Assembly: GCA_964584775.1 (NCBI GenBank)
Contig: CAZPBC010000029.1
Coordinates: 1 to 24,149 of the forward strand
Origin: CAZPBC01 sp964584775
GTDB taxonomy: Bacteria > Chlamydiota > Chlamydiia > Chlamydiales > SLFE01
Length of the DNA stretch: 24,149 nt
Reading direction: 5' to 3'
The position numbers and the translations under genes were made by a program. The notes below the pieces were generated by a model. It was not told where the DNA came from, did not search any database, and saw nothing but the letters and a program-made list of their open reading frames with translations. This document shows positions 1 to 9,497 of this stretch, piece by piece. Within the stretch, counting starts at the first letter, position 1. The number at the start of each line of letters is the position of its first letter.

Positions 1-1
1 C

Positions 2-3000
2 ATCACATCTAACAGTGATTTTAATTATGAAAAAGAATACACCACCTCCTTGGAATCAGGCTTATCCTCTTTCTTAGAAAAATCGTATCAAACCTTTTTG
101 AGTCAAAATGAAGTCCAAACCTCAGTCTTTTTACTTCAAATCGCCCACCTCCTCTCCTTTCATTTTCCAGACACTACCTTCTTCCAGCAATCTCGAGCTC
201 ATCTCTACGATCTCCTATCTCGAACGAGTCTAGATATCGAAGAAAGAAGCGCCATCCACGCTGAACTCTTAGCTCAATTAAAAGATAAAGAAACGCTCGA
301 TCCAAGAGATGTTCAAGAGCTTTTGGTCGGATCGACCTTTTTATCAGATCATCCTGTACCTGATAAGTGGTCAGATCCCATGACAACTAAAAAAGCAAAA
401 GATGCTCTATTAATCCATCGAAGAGCACTTAAAGAGGCATTCAGCGATGTAGAAAGAAGGGATGCTCTCTTCAATAAAGTCCTCAAAGAGGTAGAGTCTC
501 ACGCCGGTCCTCAGACATGGCACGCCGACACGGAATCAACAGCGGCCTGTTATCGATCTGAAGATGGCCAGTTGGTCTATTATCCCCTGTCAGGTTCCCT
601 TCACCGCTCTCATCAAACAGGGGGAATTTCTTACGAGGTACGCTCCCATCCGTTTTTTCAAAAGCTTTTCCCGGATGTTGTTCAAGCCGAGACATACCAA
701 GGGGGTGTTCTTAAATTTCGTGATCAGAACGGAATGGAAACACTGGTTCAACTGAAGAACAATGAACTGAAGATTGAACAGAACCGTGGAGGCAGATGGA
801 TGCGTTTTCTGCCCTCGCACCACCTCTATGAGAAAGTGGAAAAGAGGGTCGTTTCAGCTTTAGGAAGTCGTGAACTGGTTCACTCCTACACCCACTGGCA
901 GGACATTCAACATCCGGATAAGATCGATATCGTAGATCCTCAATCACAAAAGTCCCTCTATACAGCGACAATTCACAAAAACCAACTCAAAGAAATCCGT
1001 CGAATCAGAGACGGAGCTCGCCTCGGGACTCCATCAGAGATCGCTCGTTCCTTCGAGGATCCCACATACATCCATGAGTGGTATGACTCTAATGGAAAAC
1101 TGGTTGAGCTAGAGCTCCCTCGCTTTAATTTGAGCTTTGTCATGGATCCCAAGTTAAAGGTCCTAAAGTGCCTCGAAATCGAAGGTTACGTCCTGGACCC
1201 CGAGGCAACGGTTCCATCACTAGGAGCCTTCAAACGCTTCCTCTCGTTAAAAAATGCAGCGGGAAAAGAGCTTGTTCTCATTCCAGACCAGAAGTTCACT
1301 CCTCCCCAAGAACAAGAGGTACTCCTCCCACGCTTTTCCGTGCGTCGGGAAACAGGCCTTCAGGACCGTGAGAAGCAAAAGTACTTCAGCTATGAAGTGG
1401 ATCCAAAGGGCCAACTTGCCCCCTCTTCCCGCGCCTCTGGATTCTACCTCGCTCTCGTTTTAGGTCTCTCCCAAGAGTACGCAGCAGCAGCCAAGACTCT
1501 CGTTGATGAGGCATCCAAGCTCACTCCACTGAAAAAAAAGGAACAGAAGATCCTACAAGTTCTTCTTTGCTCTCATTTGATCACGGGTGATGCCTGTGGC
1601 AATGCCTACGCACTGAGGAACTATGTAGGGTGTCGCCTGCTTCGTCACGCTTTATCGCATCGCGAAGTGGTAGATAGCGACACACTCAATCTCATCTACG
1701 AAAACTACAGAGGATACCTCGACCACCTCCACCATGTAACAGCGCTTCCCCTGGACAAAGAAGACGAGATCCTCCTGCTCAAGTTCCTTCTCTCTAAAAC
1801 CTTCGATTCTCTCCTCTTTACAAGGCTTAAAACCCTCGACCCAGAAGCTGCAGAAGGAATAAGAATTGTTGACGATGAAATTCTTCCATCAAATGAGTTC
1901 ACTCCCTCTTTCAAGAACCTCAATCTATCTGAACGAAGCTCTTCCCCCCCTCCTTTTGATAAAATTCCTGTCACTCGTCCAGGAAAAATCCTCTCGAACT
2001 ATCTACTCCACTTCTATGAAATCGCAAGAGCTGGAAGCGCACAAGACAAAGAAAAACTCTACAAACGGCTGATCTTTTTAAGAAACGATCCTGACAAAGC
2101 ATATCAACTTCTTGGAGAATTTTTAGAGACGGTACTTCAACACCCTCGAGAATTCATCGCTGCTCCAGCTCAAGATAAGAATGAAGACTTCAGAAAATGG
2201 AAAAAGAAGACTGTCAAAACTGCAAACAGGCTAAGAAAGAGGGCAGAAACGTCTCCGGACACGCAAGCACCACCACCCCTCCCTATCCATGAGTCCCCAG
2301 TACAACCTAACAACCCTTCCGTACAACGACGACCAATGACCCTTTCCTTTCAGGAGTCCTCAACAGCTTTAAATGAGCTGACAGAACACTTCTCTACTTC
2401 TTCTAAAAAGCACCCAGACCAAAAGTCTGCTCAAGAAATGCGCCTCTGGATCGAAGCGAAAATCGAAGCCCTTCCAGTCACTGTCGACCCGATAGAAAAG
2501 GGTGAATGGGAAAGACTCAGGGAAGATTTATACGTTTTTGAAGAGAAGGCAGCTACTGCTTATTTTCAACTCGCAGATGGATCCTCTCTAGAGAGTCTCG
2601 GAATGACTCTAGAAAAAAGAGTCTCTGGGCTAAAAACCGAGCTAAAAGAGAAGGAGCTAGCTCTCGAATCTCTCGCCAACAAACCTCCCAAAGACCCTCT
2701 CGACAAATCCCTCCGTGATCTAGAACACTGGGGAAAAACCCGTAGCCCACTCACTCTTGAAAAGCTCATCCTTTACTTTGGACAAAGAAGCGTCACTGCA
2801 CTTTTGAGAGACAACCCTGCCCTCTGTGAAAAGGAAGCAACCCTCCTTATGGACACTGTCGGTGAGTACCTCATTGAAGCGACAGCAGCTCAACAGATTG
2901 TACGAGCTCAAAGCATCCTTCACAAAATCAAAAAACTCCCCACCGGGGATCATCAGGGACGACAGATCCTGACTCAAAAGCTCGGCCAAACGCTCATTGG

Positions 3001-6000
3001 AACAAAAAGAGCGTACGATCCTACAGTGCAGCCTGAATACCTCGTCTTCGAATACGCAAGCGACCTTTTAATCTATGAAAACCAGGTTCAGCAGATCCAT
3101 GACTTCCTCACAAATAGCCACATCAACCCAGTTGTAGAAATGATCATGGGCTCAGGAAAATCTTCCGTTCTCCTTCCTCTACTCGGCCTCCTACGCGCTG
3201 ATGGGAAAAACATTTCAATGATCGTCATTCCCGAGCCACTCCTCGAAGACCTCTCCGAAAAGACTCAAAAAATCCTCATGAAGTCTGTAGAACAAAGGAT
3301 GAAAATCCTCCCCTTTGAGCGCAACACGGACCTCTCTCCCTTACACTTAGATCTCATTTTGGATGATTTGAAATCTGTCAGAGACAATCGAGAGTGCCTG
3401 ATTATGACAGGAAAGAGCCTCGAGTGCTTGCTCCTCAAATTTATAGAAGAGTATGACAAGTTTCTCCAATCAAAAGAGACTGAGCTCCCCGAAACCTTAG
3501 TCAAGATGAGAGAGATCCTCATCCTACTCCAATCTGCCGGCTACCCCATCATCGACGAAGCCGATACCATCCTCAACATCCTCCATGAAACCTGCTTTAG
3601 CATGGGAGAAACCCTTTCACCACAAAAAGAAGATCTCGCCCTCATCTCAGAAATCTATGCTCTACTGTTAGAAGATCCCGACATTAAAGAGTTGGCACAG
3701 CTTGAAAGCGACCCTTCACCTGATGAAAGAGCTCCACAGCTCACTGAAAACGTCTTTAAAAACAAGGTCCGAGCCTGCTTAGCCAAAAAGCTCTTAGCTA
3801 ACCTGAAAACAGCTGCCATCGGTGAAAAAGCCAAAGCATTTTTCCAAGAACTCAATCCAGAAGATCAACAAATTGTTTTAGACTACCTTTGCCGAAACGA
3901 GGAAAGACTTCCAGCAGCCCAAGCCTTCTACAACCAGCTCGATAAAGAGATCCAAGACAGGCTCGCCCTAGCAGGTGAAGAACTTTGCCACCTTTTATCT
4001 CACACACTTCTAAAAATTTCAGACGAAGGATATGGGATTGATGAGGAGTACCATCGCATCCATGCGAGTCCCTTTGCAGCCGCCCAAACGCCGAGCCACG
4101 GCTCTGAGTTCGCCAACCCCTACGTCACAATGAATGCGACTTATCAGATCTATTCGAAGAAGGGAATCTCGCGTACTCTGATAGAAAAAGAGATCGAGCG
4201 CCTTCAGGCGAGCGCGATCAAAGACCTTCAAAGCATGCCTTTGGAGGAGTCAAACGCCTGGAAAAAATTCTGTATCCTGAGAGGAGACTCCAGAATCCCC
4301 CTCTTCAACTATAAAGAGAGTGAACTCGATCTGCTGGTCAAGTCGATCAATTCAACCCCAGAGAATAAGCGTCGTTTTGTCGAGAAGATCCTGCTACCAC
4401 AAATGCAACTACACAAAGAAAAGCTCAGCTGCAACTCTCTCAATATGATTGCCTTTTTAAGGCGAGCGATGGCCTTTACAGGCACCTTGTGGAATGGAAA
4501 GAGCATGCACCGCTCCCTTACCCCACAGCCTGCAAAAGGCACGGATGGGAAGACCTTAGCACTCCTCTACGGAATGAAAGAGGGTGCCGTGATCCCTGTC
4601 ACTGCAAAAACCGGAAGAGAACTCTCCAGCGAACTCCGCTCTAAAAACATCGATTTCGATCTCTTTGCTGACGCGGGAGGTTACTGCAAAGAACGCTCCG
4701 ACGTTGAAATTGCAAGAGATCTAGCGGCAGCCGACAAACCTGCTGTCGCCTGCTATGACAAAAGTGGAGTGCAGGTCATCGTAAAGGGAGACAAGATCGC
4801 TGACTTCAGCCGCACAAGCCTTCAACCAAATGAACGACGAACCTTCTTATCTCAACGGTTCACGACTGGAGCGCACGTCACACAAAAACAAGATGCTATC
4901 GGACTGGTCACGATCGGAAAAAACATGATTTTAAGAGACCTTCTCCAGAGTGTCTGGAGACTCCGCGCTCTCGATGCTGGCCAGAAGGTACACTTCCTGA
5001 TCAACGAAGAAGTCATGGATGTGATGCGCCAAGAATTAAAGCTATCCACCACCAGCCCCATCACCTACCAAACGATTGTCGACTTCATGGTGCACAACCA
5101 GTCAAAGAGAGTGGGCGACGACAACCTCAAGGCTCTAAAAAAAGAACTCCGCAGCATCCCTCAGATGATCCTCTTCTCTGTCATGATGAATCCCAAGGTC
5201 CCCATAGAGAGGCTGCGAGAACTCCATGATCATCTCCGCTCTACCTGGGTCCAGCAAGCCACGAGACGACCTAGAGAACTTTTTGGAAAAGTTCCCATCG
5301 AACGCGATGGCGATCTTGTGGTTGAAGAAGAGAAAAAACTCTTCGAAGAGTCACTCGAGACCCTCTCTACTCAATACCCCTGGCTTGAAGAGTTTGGAAT
5401 CGACATCCTCTCTTTAAAAGAGGAGGGAGAAAGTATCATTCAGAGAATGGAAAACTCCCTTCATCATAAAGTTGTCTCTCCGCTCAGTGATGATGACAAT
5501 ACCATGGAAATGGAAACGCAGCGAGAAGAAGAGGTAGAAGAGGAGGTGGAGATTCAGGTTGAAGAGATCGTTTCTGACGAAAAAGACGATATCACTCTGA
5601 TCAATTGCGAAGCTCGTGACCATGTCAAAGTAGACTCACTCCAAGATGAACACCTCAAAGAGTTGAAAGAAAAACTTCCTGTTTTCACCCTCGAATCCTA
5701 TCTTAGAAACGACCCCGAACTCAGGGAGTTCGCAAGCGCCTTTAGCGAAATTGAAATGAGTATTAACGCCCTTCAATTTACTGAAACCACTCGCTCCGTC
5801 AAAGAGCTCCGTCTATTCGGCTTCCGTCAGACACCTGTCAATTTTGTGAGAATCGAAAGTCGGACTCAAAGAACTTACCCTTTTTCCATCAAAACCACGG
5901 TTCATCTACTGACACAACAAGACATGCGATACTTAAAATATTTCAACTACCATCTTGAAAACGGATTCCAAAGGGATAGTGATAGAGTGGAATTGACACC

Positions 6001-6229
6001 TGAACTGAAACTAAACATCGCGAAAGTGAAGTTCCTTTACGGAAACTCGCACTTTACAAAAGACGAAATTGACATCCTCCGCCCGTGGCTCAGGTCTGAG
6101 GGACCCAAAAAGATGGAGCGCTTCTTCCGAACCCACGCCGTCTCCGGCTTCCCTCAAAGAGCCCTTGCCTACAACACTAGCTCCCTCAAGCAACTCTTCA
6201 CCGAGCTCAAAACAACCGCCGCAGCTTAA
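2..6229 (+). CDS. Giant helicase-like P-loop ATPase, probably DUF3638-like (5' end outside window)
   Basis: The frame is open to the left edge: 16 sense codons precede the TTG at 50, so the true start lies outside the window. About 2075 residues are visible. Numbering from the TTG, there is a P-loop MGSGKSS (1033-1039, nt 3146-3166), a DEAD box (D1169-D1172, nt 3554-3565), TGT inside FTGTLWNG (1476-1483), and a helicase motif VI-like QSVWRLR (1633-1639). The order resembles SF2 ATPases. The stretch around the P-loop ('ENQVQQIHDFL ... MGSGKSSVLLPLLG') recalls the DUF3638/DUF3645 giant proteins of eukaryotes and some intracellular bacteria; that link is from memory. The first ~1000 residues match nothing I know. 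A Pro-rich linker lies near 2255-2340 and a Glu-rich tract near 5495-5600. There is no signal peptide or clear membrane segment in the visible part. Substrate unknown. It converges with the next gene, with only an inverted-repeat element between them. Confidence 0.85.
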   Translation: MTSNSDFNYEKEYTTSLESGLSSFLEKSYQTFLSQNEVQTSVFLLQIAHLLSFHFPDTTFFQQSRAHLYDLLSRTSLDIEERSAIHAELLAQLKDKETLDPRDVQELLVGSTFLSDHPVPDKWSDPMTTKKAKDALLIHRRALKEAFSDVERRDALFNKVLKEVESHAGPQTWHADTESTAACYRSEDGQLVYYPLSGSLHRSHQTGGISYEVRSHPFFQKLFPDVVQAETYQGGVLKFRDQNGMETLVQLKNNELKIEQNRGGRWMRFLPSHHLYEKVEKRVVSALGSRELVHSYTHWQDIQHPDKIDIVDPQSQKSLYTATIHKNQLKEIRRIRDGARLGTPSEIARSFEDPTYIHEWYDSNGKLVELELPRFNLSFVMDPKLKVLKCLEIEGYVLDPEATVPSLGAFKRFLSLKNAAGKELVLIPDQKFTPPQEQEVLLPRFSVRRETGLQDREKQKYFSYEVDPKGQLAPSSRASGFYLALVLGLSQEYAAAAKTLVDEASKLTPLKKKEQKILQVLLCSHLITGDACGNAYALRNYVGCRLLRHALSHREVVDSDTLNLIYENYRGYLDHLHHVTALPLDKEDEILLLKFLLSKTFDSLLFTRLKTLDPEAAEGIRIVDDEILPSNEFTPSFKNLNLSERSSSPPPFDKIPVTRPGKILSNYLLHFYEIARAGSAQDKEKLYKRLIFLRNDPDKAYQLLGEFLETVLQHPREFIAAPAQDKNEDFRKWKKKTVKTANRLRKRAETSPDTQAPPPLPIHESPVQPNNPSVQRRPMTLSFQESSTALNELTEHFSTSSKKHPDQKSAQEMRLWIEAKIEALPVTVDPIEKGEWERLREDLYVFEEKAATAYFQLADGSSLESLGMTLEKRVSGLKTELKEKELALESLANKPPKDPLDKSLRDLEHWGKTRSPLTLEKLILYFGQRSVTALLRDNPALCEKEATLLMDTVGEYLIEATAAQQIVRAQSILHKIKKLPTGDHQGRQILTQKLGQTLIGTKRAYDPTVQPEYLVFEYASDLLIYENQVQQIHDFLTNSHINPVVEMIMGSGKSSVLLPLLGLLRADGKNISMIVIPEPLLEDLSEKTQKILMKSVEQRMKILPFERNTDLSPLHLDLILDDLKSVRDNRECLIMTGKSLECLLLKFIEEYDKFLQSKETELPETLVKMREILILLQSAGYPIIDEADTILNILHETCFSMGETLSPQKEDLALISEIYALLLEDPDIKELAQLESDPSPDERAPQLTENVFKNKVRACLAKKLLANLKTAAIGEKAKAFFQELNPEDQQIVLDYLCRNEERLPAAQAFYNQLDKEIQDRLALAGEELCHLLSHTLLKISDEGYGIDEEYHRIHASPFAAAQTPSHGSEFANPYVTMNATYQIYSKKGISRTLIEKEIERLQASAIKDLQSMPLEESNAWKKFCILRGDSRIPLFNYKESELDLLVKSINSTPENKRRFVEKILLPQMQLHKEKLSCNSLNMIAFLRRAMAFTGTLWNGKSMHRSLTPQPAKGTDGKTLALLYGMKEGAVIPVTAKTGRELSSELRSKNIDFDLFADAGGYCKERSDVEIARDLAAADKPAVACYDKSGVQVIVKGDKIADFSRTSLQPNERRTFLSQRFTTGAHVTQKQDAIGLVTIGKNMILRDLLQSVWRLRALDAGQKVHFLINEEVMDVMRQELKLSTTSPITYQTIVDFMVHNQSKRVGDDNLKALKKELRSIPQMILFSVMMNPKVPIERLRELHDHLRSTWVQQATRRPRELFGKVPIERDGDLVVEEEKKLFEESLETLSTQYPWLEEFGIDILSLKEEGESIIQRMENSLHHKVVSPLSDDDNTMEMETQREEEVEEEVEIQVEEIVSDEKDDITLINCEARDHVKVDSLQDEHLKELKEKLPVFTLESYLRNDPELREFASAFSEIEMSINALQFTETTRSVKELRLFGFRQTPVNFVRIESRTQRTYPFSIKTTVHLLTQQDMRYLKYFNYHLENGFQRDSDRVELTPELKLNIAKVKFLYGNSHFTKDEIDILRPWLRSEGPKKMERFFRTHAVSGFPQRALAYNTSSLKQLFTELKTTAAA

Positions 6230-6240
6230 AAGACCCTTAG

Positions 6241-6322
6241 CCTGGATATTTCATGAACACTCGCAAAACTGTCGCAAAATGCTTGTCGTCCCATTTTCAC
6301 AAGCTTTCATGAAATATCCAGG
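6241..6322 (-). repeat. 82-bp palindromic 3'-end element, copy 1
   Basis: Arms CCTGGATATTTCATGAA (6241-6257) and its exact reverse complement (6306-6322) are 17 bp and perfect. The interior continues as an imperfect palindrome, with an apical pair GCTTGT (6281-6286)/ACAAGC (6299-6304). It fills the gap between two convergent genes: 11 nt after the + gene's stop, and directly abutting the stop of the minus gene (TAA at 6325-6323). TTAG flanks both ends (6237-6240 and 6323-6326), which could be a target-site duplication or chance. Inner sequence 6260-6281 matches 10336-10315 (-) of copy 2 at 20 of 22 positions. Likely roles are a bidirectional terminator, an RNA-stabilising 3' hairpin, or a MITE. 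Confidence 0.8.
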
Positions 6323-7816
6323 TTAGTGAATCTTTTTCAGAATCACACCGACAGGGTAATGGTCTGAAGGATTGTTTAAATCAGGTAAGAGCTGCTTAGA
6401 ATCAGCTGGGCCGGACTGGAAACCCACTGTCGGATCCGTCATTATATAGCGCCCACCCTGTTGTTCTTGCAACGTGATAATATAATCTTCTTCATCGATA
6501 GAAAGTTTTCCCACTTTAGAGTGTTGAACGGTGACCATCCGCTGTTTCACCGTCGTAGGACCCACGGAGGTTCCTACAAGCCCTAACTTCTCGAGATGCT
6601 TCTCAAGATCGGCAACCTCTTCAGGAGTCTTGGTATTTGCGTCCATTCCCATCACCAGCTGAAGAGTTGGGTGCTCTTTAACCAACTCCTGGAATTTTTG
6701 ATAGACAAGGCTCACTTGCCGACGGCCATCGGACGCATCGGTCGAAGCTCCATGCGCCGAAGCAAGGAGAAAAGAGGGACCAGATTTGAGCCTCGCCAGA
6801 AGGAGGTTAAGACGTCCTTTCTCGAAGCCGTCGTAACCCTCCACTGTGAGCACCTGCGGGTTGGGGTCCCACTTTGCTGAGCGTAAAAAAACAAAAGTCC
6901 CATCCTGATCGTTTTGTTGCTCGACAGGGAGAAACTCTCCTCCTTTCACCAGCGCCTCTCGAGTATAAAGGTCTGATTCCTGCGTAAACAGAAGATCTGC
7001 GTTACCCTTTCGAAGCCGTTCTTTTAAAAGTTCAGCGCGACGCTTTGGGTCTCCCAATGTTTCTGCAAAGAGACGCTTGACTTGGTTCACCTGCTCTACC
7101 TTTTTCGCAGTCAGATGGAGATTGAGGACCTGGTAGAGCCAGTAAACAAAAACTTGACCTGATGGAGTTCTAAAAAATTCGACATCCTGAATCTCTGCAT
7201 CACGGCCCAGCAACTCTTTCAATTGTTCTTCAGTAAACTGCCCTAAACTTTTTTGAGGTCTCGTCAGGTCATAGGTCTCTGATTGATAGAGATCCTCCAT
7301 TAAATTGAGCTTTAGTTCATTAGGGTTTTTACCTTTCAATAGAGCCATCGATCCTAAAATAGGCAAACTAAAGTCCTGCCCCCTTTGCGCTGCCTTATCT
7401 GGAAGGCGCTTATCTAAACTGAGCCAACCTTTAGGAACCTGATTTAAGAAACGGAATATTTTTTGGTGTTGAAATTTGGTGATGAAGCTCTCGATCTTTT
7501 CCCCACCGTCTGCATCCTTCTTTTTCAACGCTCTTAGAAGGTCTGGGGTCACGAGCTCACCCAGTGTGGGACCGTGCTGCCGATCTTGCTGAGCAGCTTG
7601 CTCCAAGGCCATAGGGTCGTCCTGCCACCTCGCAAGGGCTTCTCTCGGCACCACCTGCCGAAACACCCAATCGCGTGTCGGATTCATTTCTGGGCCATAA
7701 TCCCCCGCAAACTCAAAGGGATCCGAAAAAGCTCCTAAAACATTTGCCGTATACACATGGAGGGGCTCAGCACAACACAACCCCCAATAAAAGAGTAAAA
7801 CAAAGAATACTTTCAT
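6323..7816 (-). CDS. Secreted endonuclease/exonuclease/phosphatase (EEP) superfamily protein
   Basis: With ATG at 7816 the product is 497 aa and starts with a signal peptide (MKVFFVLLFYWGLCCA, cleavage probably before EPL). ATG 7822 or TTG 7852 are possible in-frame starts but would put polar or extra residues before the hydrophobic core. EEP hallmarks appear in order: TANVLG (N25), QES (E280), SAHGAS (H355), MGMDANT (D392, N394) and the terminal SDHYPV (S484-D485-H486), matching the metal-dependent DNase I/inositol-5-phosphatase/sphingomyelinase fold. The N25-to-E280 gap is about 255 residues, far more than in standalone EEP enzymes, and is filled by a charged, helix-rich insertion. Substrate cannot be told: nucleic acid, phosphoinositide and sphingomyelin all fit. 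The stop codon abuts the palindromic element at 6241-6322. It diverges from the gene at 7967. Confidence 0.85.
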   Translation of the reverse strand: MKVFFVLLFYWGLCCAEPLHVYTANVLGAFSDPFEFAGDYGPEMNPTRDWVFRQVVPREALARWQDDPMALEQAAQQDRQHGPTLGELVTPDLLRALKKKDADGGEKIESFITKFQHQKIFRFLNQVPKGWLSLDKRLPDKAAQRGQDFSLPILGSMALLKGKNPNELKLNLMEDLYQSETYDLTRPQKSLGQFTEEQLKELLGRDAEIQDVEFFRTPSGQVFVYWLYQVLNLHLTAKKVEQVNQVKRLFAETLGDPKRRAELLKERLRKGNADLLFTQESDLYTREALVKGGEFLPVEQQNDQDGTFVFLRSAKWDPNPQVLTVEGYDGFEKGRLNLLLARLKSGPSFLLASAHGASTDASDGRRQVSLVYQKFQELVKEHPTLQLVMGMDANTKTPEEVADLEKHLEKLGLVGTSVGPTTVKQRMVTVQHSKVGKLSIDEEDYIITLQEQQGGRYIMTDPTVGFQSGPADSKQLLPDLNNPSDHYPVGVILKKIH

Positions 7817-7865
7817 GCCCATCAAGCTAATAAAAAGAGTGAAGAAGTGCAAGAGTCAATGAAAT

Positions 7866-7895
7866 AAAATACAATTCGCACTCTCATTTATTCAA
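7866..7895 (-). promoter_or_regulatory. Possible sigma70-type promoter for the EEP gene
   Basis: On the minus strand TTGAAT (7895-7890) and TATTTT (7871-7866) are 18 nt apart, about 45-50 nt upstream of ATG 7816. The -10 match is only four of six, so this is a weak call in an AT-rich gap. Confidence 0.3.
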
Positions 7896-7906
7896 AAAAA
7901 AACACA

Positions 7907-7935
7907 TTGAAAATGCGGTAGAAATAGATTATCAT
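7907..7935 (+). promoter_or_regulatory. Sigma70-type promoter for the Inc-like gene at 7967
   Basis: TTGAAA (7907-7912) and TATCAT (7930-7935) are separated by 17 nt; each matches five of six consensus bases. The predicted start near 7942 leaves a leader of about 25 nt, with AGAGGAG (7956-7962) as ribosome binding site four bases before the ATG. Confidence 0.6.
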
Positions 7936-7966
7936 TTTCGAAAATTTTTTGATTTAGAGGAGTTTT

Positions 7967-9478
7967 ATGCAACTTGATCGTCCAGCTCAGCCAGGAAGTC
8001 ATTTAAAAAACTATAAGGAAGCTCTACTTTTTGGTTTGGATGTCCGAGATGCAAATGCGAGCCGTAAGGAGTGGAGCCATCATTTCCGCCCTTTAGACAA
8101 ATGGATTGTCCACCCAGCAACGCGCTTTCTGACAGATCGAGTGACCTTCCCCGCCCTTGAAAAAATTTTCCTGTTCGCCGGTGATCATGGCACCAGAGCT
8201 CTCGCTTGGTCTCAGGGTTCTGATTCCGCGACTCTCCGCGCGCGGCTCTCAGATCCTTTCACTACAGAGCAACTTCAAGCATTTTGTAATAAAGTTGAGA
8301 GAGCCACTTCCTCTTGGGGAAGAAGAAGACCTTCTCAGAATTACTTTCTTATCTATACGGACACCTGCACCGTTGTTGCCGCGAAATACATATCGACAAT
8401 GGCAAAGGATGGAGCAGCGCTTCTCACCCTTCCAGAAACAGCTCGATCTTTGACAGCGCAGATACAGATAGCGGCCCAAGAAGAAATCATTGATGCGATT
8501 GCACGAGATCTAGTGCATACCACTAACCGACTCACTGCTGCAGCACCTCCTGAAGTGCCAGCGATTGAAGGCCCTTCTGAAGCCCCTCCAAGTCTAGAAA
8601 TTATGCCTCATGGCAGTGCACCCCCCGCTCCTAGTCCACCTGATGATGGAGGAGGATGGACGTCAACAGTATTAGGTGCAGTAAGAGCGACAAGGAATTT
8701 GTGGCCACAAGCAGAACGATTGCTTGGTCAATATGAAACGACTAGAGAGTGGGCCGGAACACTTGGAGACTACCGTCACTATGTGGAGGCAGGGGGGCGT
8801 GTAGCCGATGCTTTATCGTACGGGCCTCCAGTAGATCTAAGCAGTCCAGCGACATATACCAGTCTGGCCACTGCCGCCGCAGTTGGTTTCGGGACTAAAT
8901 TCGCACGCCAAGCTGCTGAAGAACAGCTCGAAGCTCTCCGCATCGCTGCTGACGAGCAAATCAATGAGGGTGAAAAACTCGCACGCCAAAAACTCGTCGC
9001 TGAAGTCACGAGCCGCATCTGCAAACAAGCTTTGGAAGTTCTCACGAGCCAGCTCCTCCGGTTTTGTACAGGGTGGGCTTTCTTCAAACTACTTAGCATG
9101 AGTATTATAATTATCGTACCTCACGCTGATGGGGAAGGTTTTGAGCAGATGGCCTGGGTCACCTCTCTCTGCATCACCGCCGCGATGGCACTACTGTGGT
9201 ATGATATGTTCTCAAAGACCGCCAGCCGTCTTTACACCTCCTATGCCGAGGAAGAAGAGCCTGAGGGCTCAACCTTTAGCGAGCTTCAAAGCTATGTCAG
9301 TCAAGAGACCCTTGATTCAATGGTGCTAGGCGTTCAAGAGAGATTTGGAGGTTTCATTCCTGCCTCATTGGTGAGTAACCCTTATCTCAATAACTTCGCC
9401 ACTAGAGTGAGGGATTTGAAGCTCGATGCAACGAGTGACGAAGGCAGCCAGTCACCTCTCGTTGAAGAGGTCGACTAA
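7967..9478 (+). CDS. Hypothetical protein with a hydrophobic hairpin; inclusion-membrane (Inc) candidate
   Basis: A 503-aa protein of no family I recognise. The start is well supported by AGAGGAG 4 nt upstream. Regions: a mixed N-terminal domain (1-190), a Pro-rich linker (193-227, 'APPAPSPPDDGGG'), an Ala/Glu-rich helical stretch likely to be coiled coil (312-360), then two hydrophobic segments at about 365-384 and 395-413 joined by a loop of roughly 10 residues, and an acidic C-terminus. A bilobed hydrophobic pair with a short loop and no signal peptide is the classic shape of chlamydial inclusion-membrane proteins, where both ends would face the host cytosol. It has its own promoter and stands alone between divergent and convergent neighbours. 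The Inc assignment is inferred from topology only. Confidence 0.8.
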   Translation: MQLDRPAQPGSHLKNYKEALLFGLDVRDANASRKEWSHHFRPLDKWIVHPATRFLTDRVTFPALEKIFLFAGDHGTRALAWSQGSDSATLRARLSDPFTTEQLQAFCNKVERATSSWGRRRPSQNYFLIYTDTCTVVAAKYISTMAKDGAALLTLPETARSLTAQIQIAAQEEIIDAIARDLVHTTNRLTAAAPPEVPAIEGPSEAPPSLEIMPHGSAPPAPSPPDDGGGWTSTVLGAVRATRNLWPQAERLLGQYETTREWAGTLGDYRHYVEAGGRVADALSYGPPVDLSSPATYTSLATAAAVGFGTKFARQAAEEQLEALRIAADEQINEGEKLARQKLVAEVTSRICKQALEVLTSQLLRFCTGWAFFKLLSMSIIIIVPHADGEGFEQMAWVTSLCITAAMALLWYDMFSKTASRLYTSYAEEEEPEGSTFSELQSYVSQETLDSMVLGVQERFGGFIPASLVSNPYLNNFATRVRDLKLDATSDEGSQSPLVEEVD

Positions 9479-9497
9479 GACTCCCCTATCAGACATT

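Noticed and set aside
50..52. TTG at 50 as the start of the giant ATPase gene
   Set aside because: The frame is open back to position 2 with plausible coding sequence and there is no ribosome binding site before the TTG, so the gene simply continues out of the window.
7760..7816. Lipoprotein signal in the EEP protein (two Cys near the end of the signal peptide)
   Set aside because: The residues before the cysteines (W-G-L, G-L-C) do not fit a lipobox; a standard signal peptidase I site after CCA is more likely.
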